A DNA stretch of 64,000 nt from Antedon bifida. Its lineage: Eukaryota; Echinodermata; Crinoidea; Comatulida; Antedonidae. Of the stretch, positions 1 through 11,289 are shown in pieces. Location of the stretch: positions 19,222,501 through 19,286,500 of the forward strand of contig OY727094.1 in NCBI GenBank assembly GCA_963402885.1, read 5' to 3'. Below the pieces are notes generated by a model. It was not told the origin of the DNA. It saw only the letters and a list, made by a program, of their open reading frames with translations, and did no database searches. Numbering within the stretch: position 1 is the first letter of the stretch; the number at the start of each line of letters is the position of its first letter. A program made the translations under genes and the position numbers.

Positions 1-36
1 ATTACTCATAAATAATTACAAAACAATATAATTTAC

Positions 37-1501
37 CTGTCAGAAGGTCACTGAGCTTAGCTGATGATTCTCCAGGCACTGTCTTGAGCCTTATCAACTT
101 TGATGTAGTGGACTGTATGATTTCTTTAACATGTCCTATGAATATTTGTTCATGCTGGAAACCCTCACTACATTTGGCTAGAATTGTAGAGTAATCGATC
201 ATGAAATGCAGACATTTTACAAATCTAGTGGTTTGCATGGCCTTCATTATGCCTCTGGCCTTGGCAGCTTCTTCACCTCTTTGTGATGTGGACATGTTTT
301 CCAGATGCATGATTGTTGCTGCATAATTGTTTTCAATAGCCTTCAGGCTTCTTAGGCGGCTTGGCACCCATCTTGTTGATTTAAGTCCACTGAAGTGGGC
401 TACCTTTTCCTCGATTAATCGTCCAATCTCCTTTAGTTCACGCCTTTTCTTTGGTGAGTAATAGTACATTTTGAATACCGACTTAATTGTCTCTTCAAAT
501 TCAAGTAGAAATGGCAGCTTTTTAATAGCATCTAATACTGCCAACTCTAGTTTGTGAGCAACACAATGCAGAATTACGATGTGTGGTATTCTCCGTTTCA
601 GTCTACCTGCCACTCCATTAACATCCCCCATCATTACACTTGCACCATCGAAGTTGGCACAAATCACTTTGCTTTCCCATAAGTCTGGCGAAATGCCCAC
701 ACCAGCAACAGCATCATCAATGGCATCAAGGATACCTGCTGCATGGCCATGTTTTACGTCCACTATCTTCACCATCCTGGTTTCCGGAGATCCATTGGAA
801 AGGTATCGAACATACACAATCTCCTGCTCAATTATCCCGCTGTCTGTGCTACCATCTGATAGAACAGATAGGAATCTTGTGTTTTCAGCTGTTAATTCCT
901 CAGTTGTTTTTTCTCTTTGGACATGAGCCATACTTTTGATGAATTCACCGCATGCATGGTCGTTAATATATGTGTTTTTTAAATCCACTCCATTTGCCAT
1001 CTGAAGCTTACACAAACCTGGAAATTTAGCTAATGCTATCTCCTCCTTTGCCACATAATACGCAGTACGGAACAGTTTCTTTAAAATTTCAAAATTACTT
1101 GCATTAATCTTTGCAATAGCCTTGCCCATTGAAGTATCTTTGGGGTTTTCCTTTGCACGTTTCACTAGTACGCACATCAAGTGTGACTTGGATTTATCAT
1201 GTGTCTGTATCGAAAGCTTACGGAAACTGTCGCATCCCAAGTAAAATGAACTCTGAGTGTCTGCTTTGTCTGGGCAATCTTTACACACACGGCAATACAT
1301 AAGTTGTAATGCATGGTCATATTCGAGCCATGTGAACTCCTTTGTCCACTTTGGCAAAAATCCTCGCTTCCTCTTTGTACGTTCATATTCTTTCTTTCTA
1401 TCAGCTTGCGGTCGTTTAGAACTAGTACTAGGCTGTTGACCAGTGCTGTCAGTATCGTCATCAGTTGACGACGTCGGCTTGAAATATTTTAGTAAACTCA
1501 T
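37..1501 (-). CDS. hAT-like zinc-finger protein (ZNF862/C17orf113-like), 5' coding exon, partial
   Basis: The exon opens with ATG at 1501 and reads without interruption to a splice donor (CTGACAG|GTAAAT) at 37/36, so the gene continues off the left edge. The protein starts with a low-complexity Ser/Thr/Asp stretch and a basic patch. A TTF/BED-type zinc finger follows (C70 and C73, then H101 and H107). After it comes a hAT-type RNase H-like core: the block with SDGSTDSG near the first acidic position, then NFDGASVMMGDVNGVAG, and HCVAHKLEL, which is the usual hAT H-C-x-x-H motif. This arrangement is typical of the ZNF862/C17orf113 group of transposase-derived proteins. No internal stop is visible, and the exon-intron structure fits either a domesticated host gene or a young spliced hAT element. 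The C-terminal dimerisation region is outside the window. Confidence 0.8.
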
Positions 1502-2340
1502 TTTGAAATGAAAATCATAGAAGATACAGAAGTGTTAACCATTCGCAACAAAAGACAAAATAAAAGTGACTAAGCAATCAAGAATTACTTCTAAGTTAGC
1601 TATCAGTAGCTCAACGCATATAGCATAGAGTATCTAATATCAGCGGTACCTCAAAACAATGTCGGCATCTCCTATATACACCGCAAAGCAAAACAACTTT
1701 GGGTAGGCCTAGATTAATTAATCAATCGTACTGAATTGGGACGACGGCTGGGACTCGCAATAAAGTTTTTATCGTTGTCATCGCAATTCACAATAGCTCA
1801 CATGGAGCGCGCAAAAACGATTTGTTGTTTTTTACGTAGCCTACGCGCGTGATGTTTTACTTCTATTGTGCAACGACATTCCTAATCAAGCTATTTTGCG
1901 ATATTAAAAATGTAGTGGCCTACAATTATTTAATAAATTAATCTAAAATATCGCCTATAGAAATGTAGGCCTAGGCCTAAAAAGTTTAAACAAAGTACTT
2001 ACGAAGGTGATGAGCGCTTGCCGAAGCATAGAGAAGAAAATAAAAAAAAACAAACATCAACTGACGTCCGTCTAAGTGAAACAATACGCATGCGTATAGC
2101 AAAAAACCTCAGCAGCTGCCGTACGTAGTAGGAGCACATGTGGGTGTGGAGAGTGCGGCTTGTGGAAGTTTACTTGTTGTTTCAGTAGTAGCTCGCACAG
2201 GTTGGATGAAAACAACCATCTGCTCGCACAAGTCGGTGATCGAAAGCGAGGGAACTGTGCCGAATTGCAGTGAAAGCCACGTGCTCGGCCAAGTTGGAGT
2301 TCATTGAAAGTTCAACTCTCGACGATACCTGAAGAAGTTT
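1502..2340 (-). promoter_or_regulatory. Upstream region of the hAT-like gene with a possible 5' UTR exon
   Basis: No coding sequence is visible. On the minus strand a consensus donor (CACCTTC|GTAAGT) occurs at 2003/2002 and a pyrimidine-rich acceptor near 1571. A non-coding first exon about 2003-2150 spliced just upstream of the ATG is therefore possible. The stretch 2100-2330 is GC-richer than its surroundings and contains GCTCGCACA twice, as expected of a promoter-proximal region. The transcription start is inference. Confidence 0.25.
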
Positions 2341-3112
2341 ATTATTTTATCTATCACTTACAATGTTGATAATAAATATTAAACTGTGTAACTATTTAAG
2401 TATTCAATGTAAATAAATTATTAGGCCTATTAAATGTATATTCTGTAATAATTAAAAAAAAAAATGGTACTTGCCTGTGTTAAAAACATCGGCCGCCGAA
2501 TCCAACTCCTCCCGGTGCCTATTTGGCACAGACAATTAAAATTATGTATTTATTATAATTTAATAATATACTGTATTTTCAATACAACTGTACATTTGAA
2601 CAATAATTACAGTTATTCTGCAAATTATTTATTACAAACAAAATACATAAGATGAATGTAATTAAACATAGGCCTAATCTACTATCTAGGCTGTAGGCCA
2701 CATAATTAATACTAAGTAGTAGATTCAGATTTTATTACCACCGTAAAATAAAACAAAAACATACTAGCCCTATTCGGTGTATTGTATAACTTTAAATAAG
2801 TTGAAAGCCGAGAGTTCAACGCTTCCTATTTCGCGATCAATTGATGCCGCGTTCTAATTGACAGACCTGGAAACTCTATACGCTCTGCATAGAAACACTG
2901 TCTTTTGGCCCTTCGAGATAACGTTCCATACCACCGAATTCCGATGCACACATTTTCTAAACAAACACTACACTGGTCTCGACGTCAAGAGAATTCGTTC
3001 GTACGCGACTATTTTTTTCATTGTTACAGTATTTCACAACTCCTGTAAAACATCGTGGATTTTCTGTGATTTTAAGAGGTTGCCCGTCGGGACATGACAT
3101 GTTAAGTTTTAA

Positions 3113-3154
3113 TTGCCCGACGTATTTTTTGGGTTGCCGCGGGACGTCGGGCAA
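3113..3154. repeat. Inverted repeat, 11-bp perfect arms
   Basis: TTGCCCGACGT is followed 20 bases later by its exact complement ACGTCGGGCAA. A partial third copy (TGCCCGTCGGG) lies about 30 bp upstream. No downstream T-run suggests a transcription terminator. Confidence 0.6.
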
Positions 3155-4627
3155 GCGATTCTGCGAGCCCTGGAGATATTCACAAAATCACGTCATCAGT
3201 GGATTCCAAACTCGCGACGTCATGTACGTTGTGTTTGTCAACTAATTTACATCTCTCTCCCCTGTCAAACCACGACCACCCGATCATTGTGAAATACATT
3301 TTTTGTAGATTTTCTAAGCTAGGCCTAAAGTGTAATAATAACAGTAGTAGCATATATTTATTTGACATTTAATGAAATACAAAATTTAGTACAGATTACT
3401 CCATGGTACAGATTATATATAGATTGTATACAGTTATACTATATTTATACCTCGAATAGTTCAGATCGTATTATCGGCTTCAAGTACTAGGCTAGGCCTA
3501 GCCTAAATCATTTTTTGTCATGGGTGAGAGCCATTCTGACTAGGGATTCCATGCCACGATGGCTACCCTACGTTTTTAAACATTGGGGCCCATCATGGGC
3601 CTAGCTAGCCTACTACTAAACGATTGGCCCATAAATAACAAAACTCAGTGGATCCAAACCCATCCTATCAACCAAACTCCTAAACAATCTAAACCTAAAA
3701 CGTTCTACAAAATCGGCTGTAAATATTGAGGCAAAACAAGGTCCGATCGCCGTCCGCACGTATGGTGTCCCGATCGTCTAAGTAGGCCTAAAATAGGCCT
3801 AGGCCTAGTTTACTCTCCAAAAAAGCGGATACTGCATCAAGCAAGTAGACCAGGTAGTAGGAAGGAGACCTGGCCGATCCGGCCCAGTTAAAAATTGAGC
3901 TAGCTAGTGTAGTAGACCCTATGCGAATTGATACTACCAGGCCTTTTACTATAGGCTACACTTGTTAAAATTAGCAATACTTATGTATACAAATATTCCA
4001 ACTCTCTCATTCGAGCTATGTTATCTATACCATTCCGGTAGGTCGAGTCGACCTTCAATCAAATACTGTACATCGTTTATGTTGTGATTATAAACGGGGT
4101 ATACTCGACCCGACCAGTTTGGTATTGTATACTGTATCTGCTTATCACGTGACGATGCCAAGCATGGGCAGAGAGAGCACGTGTATCATCGTCTCGCTCT
4201 CCTCGCTCAGCAGGAATGTATACGTTACGCTTCATTGATTTTGAAGGCTTTCCCTAAGTCAGTGCGAAAATCGGCAAACGTAAAGTGCAAACATATCTAA
4301 GTTTTCACTGTTTTGATACATTTTCATAGAAAATTGACTTCATAAATGGGAAGACCGACTAAAATTACATCAGATAAGTATAATTTTACAAAAGTAATTG
4401 ATATGGTTAATGATAACGAGTCGTCGGAAGATTGACCATTTCACGAATTTCCTATTCTGTAACACAGTGTCATATCGCCGTAGCTGCACTTGTAATCTGG
4501 CCTCATTTCACAGCCTTCGTTCTGCTTCACTGGGCGCTTATATAAATTGAAACTTTTACCGTTCAAGAGACAAACAAATATATTTTACATTTTTTACTAT
4601 TCATTTTAAACCCGGAACCCCCCTTTA

Positions 4628-4904
4628 AACACCTTTAAAAACAAAAAAAATTAATATGAATTTGGTCTAAAGTGAGACAAGTTACGCCCTCTGTTGGCCA
4701 GCTTGGCGAATGCACGAAATCAACAAGGTTTTCAAATCAAAATAATAAATTGAAAATAAAATTATGTTTTTTTAGTAATTTATTTTAGCCTAGGCCTAGG
4801 CCTATATATTTATTATATCAACATTTTCAATAAATAAAATACGGATTGTTAAACACCTTTAAAAACAAAAAAAAATTAATATGAATTTGGTCTAAAGTGA
4901 GACC
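4628..4904 (+). repeat. Direct repeat of about 50 bp, spaced 225 bp
   Basis: A block beginning ACACCTTTAAAAACAAAAAA and ending GGTCTAAAGTGAGAC occurs at about 4628 and again at about 4853, nearly identical. It may mark the ends of a small unrecognised insertion. Confidence 0.7.
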
Positions 4905-4934
4905 GAATCGTCTCAGGGCCGAATCGTCCCGGAT

Positions 4935-5032
4935 TCGGCTATAGGCTAGGCCTAGCCTAGTACTACCTACTAGCCTAGGGCCTAGGCTAGGCCTCTAGTC
5001 TAGGCCTAACTAGGCTAGGCCTAGGTTAAAAA
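4935..5032. repeat. AGGCCTAG-rich low-complexity block
   Basis: A run of overlapping TAGGCCTAG/CCTAGG palindromes with little other sequence. The same octamer-like motif is scattered over the window (near 1970, 3490, 3790, 4795, 14930, 27960 and 39390) and is the most striking short-word bias here. Confidence 0.8.
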
Positions 5033-5060
5033 AATAATAATCAAAAACAATTAAATATAC

Positions 5061-5211
5061 CATCTTCTTTATGTTGCTTTTGTTTATCCCCACCTCTTCC
5101 CGCTCCACATAAAAATATAAGAACTAAAACTATGGCCCCAACCGCAGCTGTTAAAACAAAAACTGGTACGCTTTCTGTAGAAACATCATCCCCAGCCACG
5201 TTACTCGCCAT
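5061..5211 (-). CDS. Putative first coding exon of a small single-pass membrane protein
   Basis: The minus-strand ATG at 5211 has a good start context (AACAACATGG). It encodes a short acidic/polar head (MASNVAGDDVSTESV), one hydrophobic segment of about 20 residues (VFVLTAAVGAIVLVLIFL) and a basic tail (GRGGDKQKQHK). A plausible donor (GAAGATG|GTATAT) at 5061/5060 would end the exon after 50 codons plus one base. The topology resembles an N-terminal anchor of an ER or plasma-membrane protein. I do not recognise the family, and no following exon was found on the minus strand toward the left edge. The upstream in-frame ATG at 5322 gives a less plausible N-terminus. Confidence 0.35.
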
Positions 5212-5396
5212 GTTGTTTTGAAAAAAACAAAAGCTGCCGTTGTTGGCGCTGCCAAAAACTATGAACTTATGGAACGCCGAATAATAATGTGTGTTTTTTT
5301 TTCTTGAATTATGATTTTCCACCCTTTCCTAGTCATTTTTAACAAGAAATATTTCTTACAAAAAACGCTGCTCGCTTATTGACGTAACAGTTTTAA

Positions 5397-5975
5397 AGAT
5401 ATATTGGCCCTCATTTCAAATTTGTTTTTGAATGTGTCATTTTATTTTGTTTGTTTGTTTGTTTGTTTTATCTTTATACTGGGTGACCTCTTCAGTCAAA
5501 GACTGATCTCCCAGAGGGCCCAGTTGGTGATCAGTGGCTGTGATGTACTAATACACCGGGGTAACCCCCTACTCGTCTCGAAAGATGTACTAGGTTCTTT
5601 AAAGTGCACACGAGCAAGTTGTGTACACTGGACCTACGGTTTATAGTCCTTATCCGAGAAGACTCGTTCTACCACCAGAACCATGGAGTGAGTGAGCCTC
5701 GAACCCCTGCCGATGTCATGGCTACGAGTACGTGATTACGGTTCCACTGTCTTAACCGCTCGGCCACTCACTCATAATAGTTATTTTACCTGAAAAAAAT
5801 GTAATTAAAAGCAAAAAATATTTCAATTGTCTGTCAGACAATGGTTTTTGAGTTATAATTAAACGTTTCTTTTCTCTTTTTATAATGTGAATTTTGTTAC
5901 AGAAGTGAATAACTTTGATATGAAACAGACTCAATTTAGTTTATTTTATTGCTAAGGTCAAGTCTGGGGGTCACT
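5397..5975 (+). mobile_element. TTAA-flanked MITE (AGATRTATTG family), copy 1, decayed and interrupted
   Basis: The left end TTAA|AGATATATTGGCCC matches the copies at 21,922 and 36,356. Internal sequence also aligns with the 21.9-kb copy: CATAATAGTTATT, then TTACCTGA, AAAAATGTAATT, CAATTGTCTG, and GTGAATAACTTT versus GTGAACAACTTC. A SINE is inserted in the middle. The right end is eroded, so its boundary is approximate. Confidence 0.6.
5447..5774 (-). mobile_element. tRNA-derived SINE, full-length-looking
   Basis: On the minus strand the head reads like a tRNA of the Leu/Ser type. It has an A-box-like TGGCCGAGCGGTTAAG and a B-box-like GGGGTTCGAGGCTC about 50 bases later. A body of about 200 bases follows, then a tail of GTTT units seen on the plus strand (5447-5470), i.e. 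(AAAC)n at the element's 3' end. It is inserted in a TTAA MITE. Target-site duplications are not clear. The tRNA-like head is a promoter relic, not a functional tRNA gene. Confidence 0.8.
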
Positions 5976-6234
5976 TCATCACGCCTTAGATACTTCAAGT
6001 GTGAAGTATCATATTACAAACAAAAACTTTCATGGACTGTTTTGATAATAATTCAATGATTATCTGACAGCGAAATACAGTATTGTCATGGGACTCATAA
6101 ATACCAGAAATGCAGCTGGTACCTATAAATTATAGTCGAGTTTCCATTTTAGCAAAAATGTCAAAGTGTAGTACTATAACTGCTGCTTGATTTCATCTAA
6201 TAAATGAGTCATCTCGTGTGAGCGGGCTAGAGCA

Positions 6235-6965
6235 GCAGCGTGAAAAGATTGACATCATTTCAAATTAAAATGATGTCATAGAAACACGTTGATTTAGACC
6301 ATTTGCGCGCGTTTTAGTTGAAAAGTTACAAAATATTGTCAAAATAATGTCTATTTTGAATCTATTATAGCTCTTCAGGATCAAAGGTGACCCTAAATTT
6401 TTTTAACTTATTATGCAAGAAGATAAGTTGTAGATATCATGAATTCATGCAGAATTTTTACCTCTCGGATGTTATGACGTCATCGTATGGCCACCCGAAT
6501 ATAAAATATAGGATTGTCTCTTTCGTCATAGCTCATCACATTTAATAACATTTAAACCTTTTGCCAATCGGATGTTGTGAAGTCATCATATGGCCAGTTG
6601 AATAAAAAAAGTTGGTTTTTCATCTTTTGCATCATAGTTATCACATTTAAAAGGGCGCGCATCTATATTCTACGCATTCGAATTTCTTCTACATGTTAAT
6701 ATATTGCTCAGATTATTTTCTTCCGAAATTGCTATCTTTGTGTTTCATTTTGATGACGTCACCATGTTAAAAATTGGAATGAAAGGCGGGCCCCGTAATT
6801 TCACCTATGCTACACTGTATGCAGTATGTATACAATATATACTGTGTATACTGTATGTATACTTAAGACACAAAATAGAGAGCACACTAAACAACATTTT
6901 ATTTTCGTCGGGTCAAACTGGCATAATCTTTTTTCTGTGCGCAATATTATAACGTATGACGTATC
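6235..6965 (-). mobile_element. HLE repeat (hairpin-ended family), reverse-orientation partial copy
   Basis: Contains the family's conserved blocks in reverse order: ATGACGTCATCGTATGGCCA, a CATCACATTTAA block, GCGCGCATCTATATTCTACG, CACCTATGCTACACTGTATG and GTGCGCAATATTATAACGTA. The terminal hairpins are missing. See the 52.7-59.7 kb copies for full structure. Confidence 0.65.
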
Positions 6966-6989
6966 TCTAATGATTGTCAACATAATTGT

Positions 6990-9440
6990 ATAACTTTGTC
7001 AGAATATTGACCTCTTACTGTAGATGTGCAACAATTTGGTCTTTTCTTACATTTTTAGGATTATAGATATCTATTCAATCCCCTTATGAAAAAAATACTT
7101 CGATGTCAATATTGACCAGTAATAGAACGTACCTATAAAACCAAATAAAAACTAAAATGTGATGTTTTCTCACCCTGTTAATCAATACATAATGTAAAAG
7201 AGCACATACATCATTTCATCAGTTGACATAAGGTCAAAGGTCAACATTTTAATATGCGTATTAGGTAGTTACCGGTACCAAATAAATGCAAACTTGTCCA
7301 AACTATGATATCGATGGTTTTACAAGTAATCAAATTATTATCTTATATTACAATAAAGTTATTTTATTTCATTATACTTTTGATTAATATAATACTGTAA
7401 TAATCAAATCAGACAGGTGAAATGTTACGCTGACCTTAAATAAAATAAATGTTAAGGCAAAATCTTGACAAATTCATTTCGCAAAAATATGTCAGAATAA
7501 TATGCAATATTCATTCATGATGTGATATGCTTCTTTATGTTGGCTATATATACTTTTGGTTTTTATTTGTCTAGGTAATACTCGGATAACTGAGAATACC
7601 TATAGTTATGTACTAGCCAGTCTGTGCACCTTAACTGGAAAACAAAATGCAATTATGTGTTTTTGTCTAGATTTGGTAATTTTTTCAAGTTTACGGATTG
7701 TTTCCAATGGTCTTTCATCAGGTGCCTTGAGCGTCTAACAAATCTTACTATACTATTGGTTATCACTTTTTTCATCTCCATTGCAATCAGAACATAGTAG
7801 TATTCAGAATATGTACATACCAATAGTGAATATATAAATTTGGAACACATGTCCATGATTTTCTGAACTATTTGAACACTAGCATGTGCACCAATAGGGC
7901 ATATGCATTGCTATCATTAAAATGATTCTAAATGAGATGACTTCTCTTCCAGACACTATTCTGTGAAGAGTTTGGTCATTGCCTAGTTCTCTATATGTGA
8001 CCACCAGGATTTGACAACCAGGATTGATTCCTGAATAGACATAATCATTTACAGTGAACACAATCATTCCAAGCATTGCTATTTTATATTAGTTGACATT
8101 GACTTGGTTCTATCTCCGATCCTTGCCACTCTGTCAATAATGATTTTTGATGTTCATTCATTTTATACTTTAGTCTATTGTTTTCTAATATTATGTAATG
8201 TTACGAATAAGCTTGAATTGTAATGAAAATATTTAGGTGTTTACACGTTCGTTAGATAGACACATAAAGAAGAGAGTCAGATGAGTTTATTCTCCTGACA
8301 TCATACTGCTAACTTTGAATAGTATACTGTATATGCAACCTTCGGAAAGATGGACCTTATTATAAACAGGTTTTGTACTACAGTATGCACAGGAAAATTT
8401 GTTTAAGAAGATAATATCAATTAGTTGTACAGAAAAACTATGTGTGGCTATCAACCATATTGAGGCTTATACTAACGATATACCCTTGATAAAAATTGTG
8501 GTCTGTCTGTGTAGTGAGTTGTGAGTTCCAGTTTTTATTAGCCAATGAAAGTAAAAACCTAAAGCATTATTTACTAAGATTATAGATCTGAGTCTGGTGG
8601 TCCCTTATAAAAGGTAATCAAAACATTTGAAACATACATTATTTGCAGAACTTGACAATGAAAAAACAAACATTTATACAAGCTTCAACATTGCTTTTGT
8701 CCTCTCTAAGGTTTATAAACCATACAGTGACGAATCCAAGATCATTTAATAGAAAGAGGAGGAGGATCAGTGAATGGCCAGAGTCCTAGAAATTTTGAAT
8801 TGAATTGGTGAAGTTAACCTACTTTTGTATTGTCGAAATTAAAGGTGGGGGACGGGGTGGGCTGTCTGGCCCACTTGGATCTGCCTATACCCTATCCTGT
8901 TCTGATTCTGATGAATAGTAGTTTATTGCCCAAAAACGAATATTGTAGCCCTATGCAAATGTGTTGTGACAAATCATTAAAGGTCAGCGTAACATTTTAA
9001 CATATTATTAATTTTATTAGTTATTTTACAGTATTATAATACATTTAAAATAATGCGCACTAGGAAAAAACTTTACCGATCAAATAATGTGATTACATTT
9101 ATGAACATCGATCTTAGTTTGGATAACTTGCATTATTTAGTATATCACTTGTTAAAATGTTGACATTTGACCTATGTCAACTGGTGTAATGATGAATGTG
9201 CTCTTTTGATTGCATATGAATGATTGATGTCTTAACAGAATTATAAAACATCTCATTTTGTGTTAAATGTTAGTTTTTATTTGGTTTTATAGGCAAATTT
9301 TGTGATTGGTCAATATTGACATTTGACCTTTAATTGCAAATGATTTTTATAAGGTGACTGAATAGATACCTATGACCATACAAATGTATTAAAAGACCAA
9401 ATTAAACTTCAATAAATTGGTTATAATACATATATATAAT
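6990..9440. mobile_element. Long-inverted-repeat DNA element, non-autonomous
   Basis: About 410 bp at 7030-7442 reappear in inverted orientation at about 8982-9415. Shared landmarks are AAACCAAATAAAAACTAA, CAGTTGACATA..GGTCAAA.GTCAACATTTTA and GTTACGCTGACCTT at the inner edge. The arms are visibly diverged, so this is an old copy. The 1.5-kb interior (7443-8981) has no recognisable protein. Terminal sequence and target duplication could not be fixed. Confidence 0.65.
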
Positions 9441-9559
9441 ACATTGTTTTAATTGGTCAATTTTGAACTTTGACCCCTTATATCTCGAAAACGCTTCCTA
9501 TCCAGATGGTCTAGAAAAGTTGGATGGCAATTTGTCCCATTTCGGGTGGTGATACCTCC

Positions 9560-10800
9560 CTCCTGCCTCCGGACTAATATGACGTTAGAGGCGCGCAGCG
9601 TAAGTTACGCGCGATTTCGAGCAATTTTGACATGATAAAAATAGCGTGCTACGCAAAAAATTACGCGATTACGCGTATTTAAAATTTCAAAAAGCGCAAA
9701 ATTAATTTCTAATCAATTTTTTGTACATTTCTTGTCATTTTGAGCATTTCAACATTTTCTAATTTGCTTGCGTTTTGCGCACGCACTTGTGCGCACAGCT
9801 CGTACAAAGCGTAGAAAAATGGTTTTTGCGATTGATTTTTGTTTTTGGTAGATTTCATTCATTTTGATGAAATTTAAATGCAAAAACACGACGCACGTGC
9901 ACGTTAAACTTTAATAATCGTGTGCTATAGAATAGGTAATTTAATGCAAATTTGTGCAAAAATATACCTATTTTTAATCAGTTATAGCTCCTCAGGATGG
10001 CTGGTTACCCCCGTTTTTTAAAATGTATTATGGAAGCTAATGAGTTGTAGATATCAATTCATGTACAATTTGTACCTACAGGATATTTTGACGTCACCAT
10101 ATGAAAAATTGATTTTTTTTCTCTTTTGTACTAGTTAATCCCATTTAATAGAGCGCCTCGCGCTAATGCGTTCCCCATTTCTCCTAGATTTTTGTATGTT
10201 CTTGCTAAATCAATTTTCTTTCACATGAGTTAAAAACATTTTAATTTTTATTACGTCATCATATCAATTTATCTATACTGTATATTCTAATCTGTTAGAT
10301 CTCATCGGAATGAAAAGTGACCCACGTGATTAAAACTTATTATGGAAGTTGTTGAATTGTAGATATGAATTCATATACAAATTTTGTCTATCTGATGTCA
10401 TGACGTCATCATATCGCCAGTTGAATTCAAAAAGTCAGATTTTCATCTCTTTCGTATAAGCTCATCGCGTTTAAAAGAGAGCGCATCTCACTTTTACGTG
10501 CCCAAAATTCTTCAAATTTTCAATAATGTAATTATTTAGATAATTATCTTCTAAAATAGTTATCTTCACATGTCAATTTGATGAGTCATCGTGTTAATAA
10601 TTGGATTTAAAAGATGGGTCTCGTAATTTCATCTATGCTACACTGTATATAACATATACCGTGTATTCCGTAACTACTGTAATATGCTGTATGACACGAA
10701 ATAGACGGTACAATTCAGCACTGTAAACATATTTAATTCATGCCACAGGATGGCATAATAATTGTCGACGTTCATAATATAGTTTAACGTATGTGAATGT
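9560..10800 (-). mobile_element. HLE repeat, reverse-orientation copy
   Basis: Runs in reverse from a 5' portion near 10,800 (ACGTATG..GTTGCA.TTTT, and a GCCACAGGATGGCATAAT block) to a 3' portion near 9,570 (ATGACGTTAGAGGCGCGCAG, TACGCGCGATTT). TGACGTCA-type boxes occur at 10,088 and 10,402. Terminal hairpins are not preserved. Confidence 0.65.
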
Positions 10801-11289
10801 TGCATTTTTGCGGATAACACGAACTCGCCAGTTCAAATCTAGTTTTATTTCATTTATTCAAATATCCACAAATCACAGAGAAAAATTGAATTGCTTGACA
10901 TTTAAAAAAAAATATAGAAATATAAAAAATAAACATCAATACAACGTACAATACAAAATTACATTACAAAATTGAAATATTTAAAAATTGAGTTTAATCA
11001 TCTATGAATATGGGTGACGTCAAAATATCCTGTAGTTTGAAATTTACTCTAGAACTAAGAAGTTGAAAAGAGAACTTCCTGCATCCGAGTTTCAAAACAA
11101 ACTCAGGATTATCGCCAATGATTGTCGTAAGTAATCAACGGTAATGGCCCGAAGGGGACATCACACATTTGGTCTACCTGCAGACTTGGTCATTTCAACA
11201 CAAATGACTCTACCTTCGGATGATTTCAGGGCTTTTAGGAAACCCTGCAGAAGGGTCGTTCGGAGCAACACCTTGTTGAAATTAATTGT

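Larger units (their letters stand above)
2341..5060. other. Intergenic, no convincing gene
   Basis: Short open frames here have no recognisable motif. The stretch holds a GC-rich inverted repeat at 3113-3154, a 50-bp direct repeat (4628 and 4853) and dense AGGCCTAG motifs. Nothing else was identified. Confidence 0.6.

Noticed and set aside
4346..4435. Short open frame starting MGRPTKITSDKYNFTK
   Set aside because: Only 29 codons, no splice context and no recognised family. It looks like a possible transposase start but cannot be supported.
5690..5774. A functional tRNA gene on the minus strand
   Set aside because: A- and B-box-like sequences are present, but the arms do not form a clean cloverleaf, and the sequence continues into a SINE body and tail.
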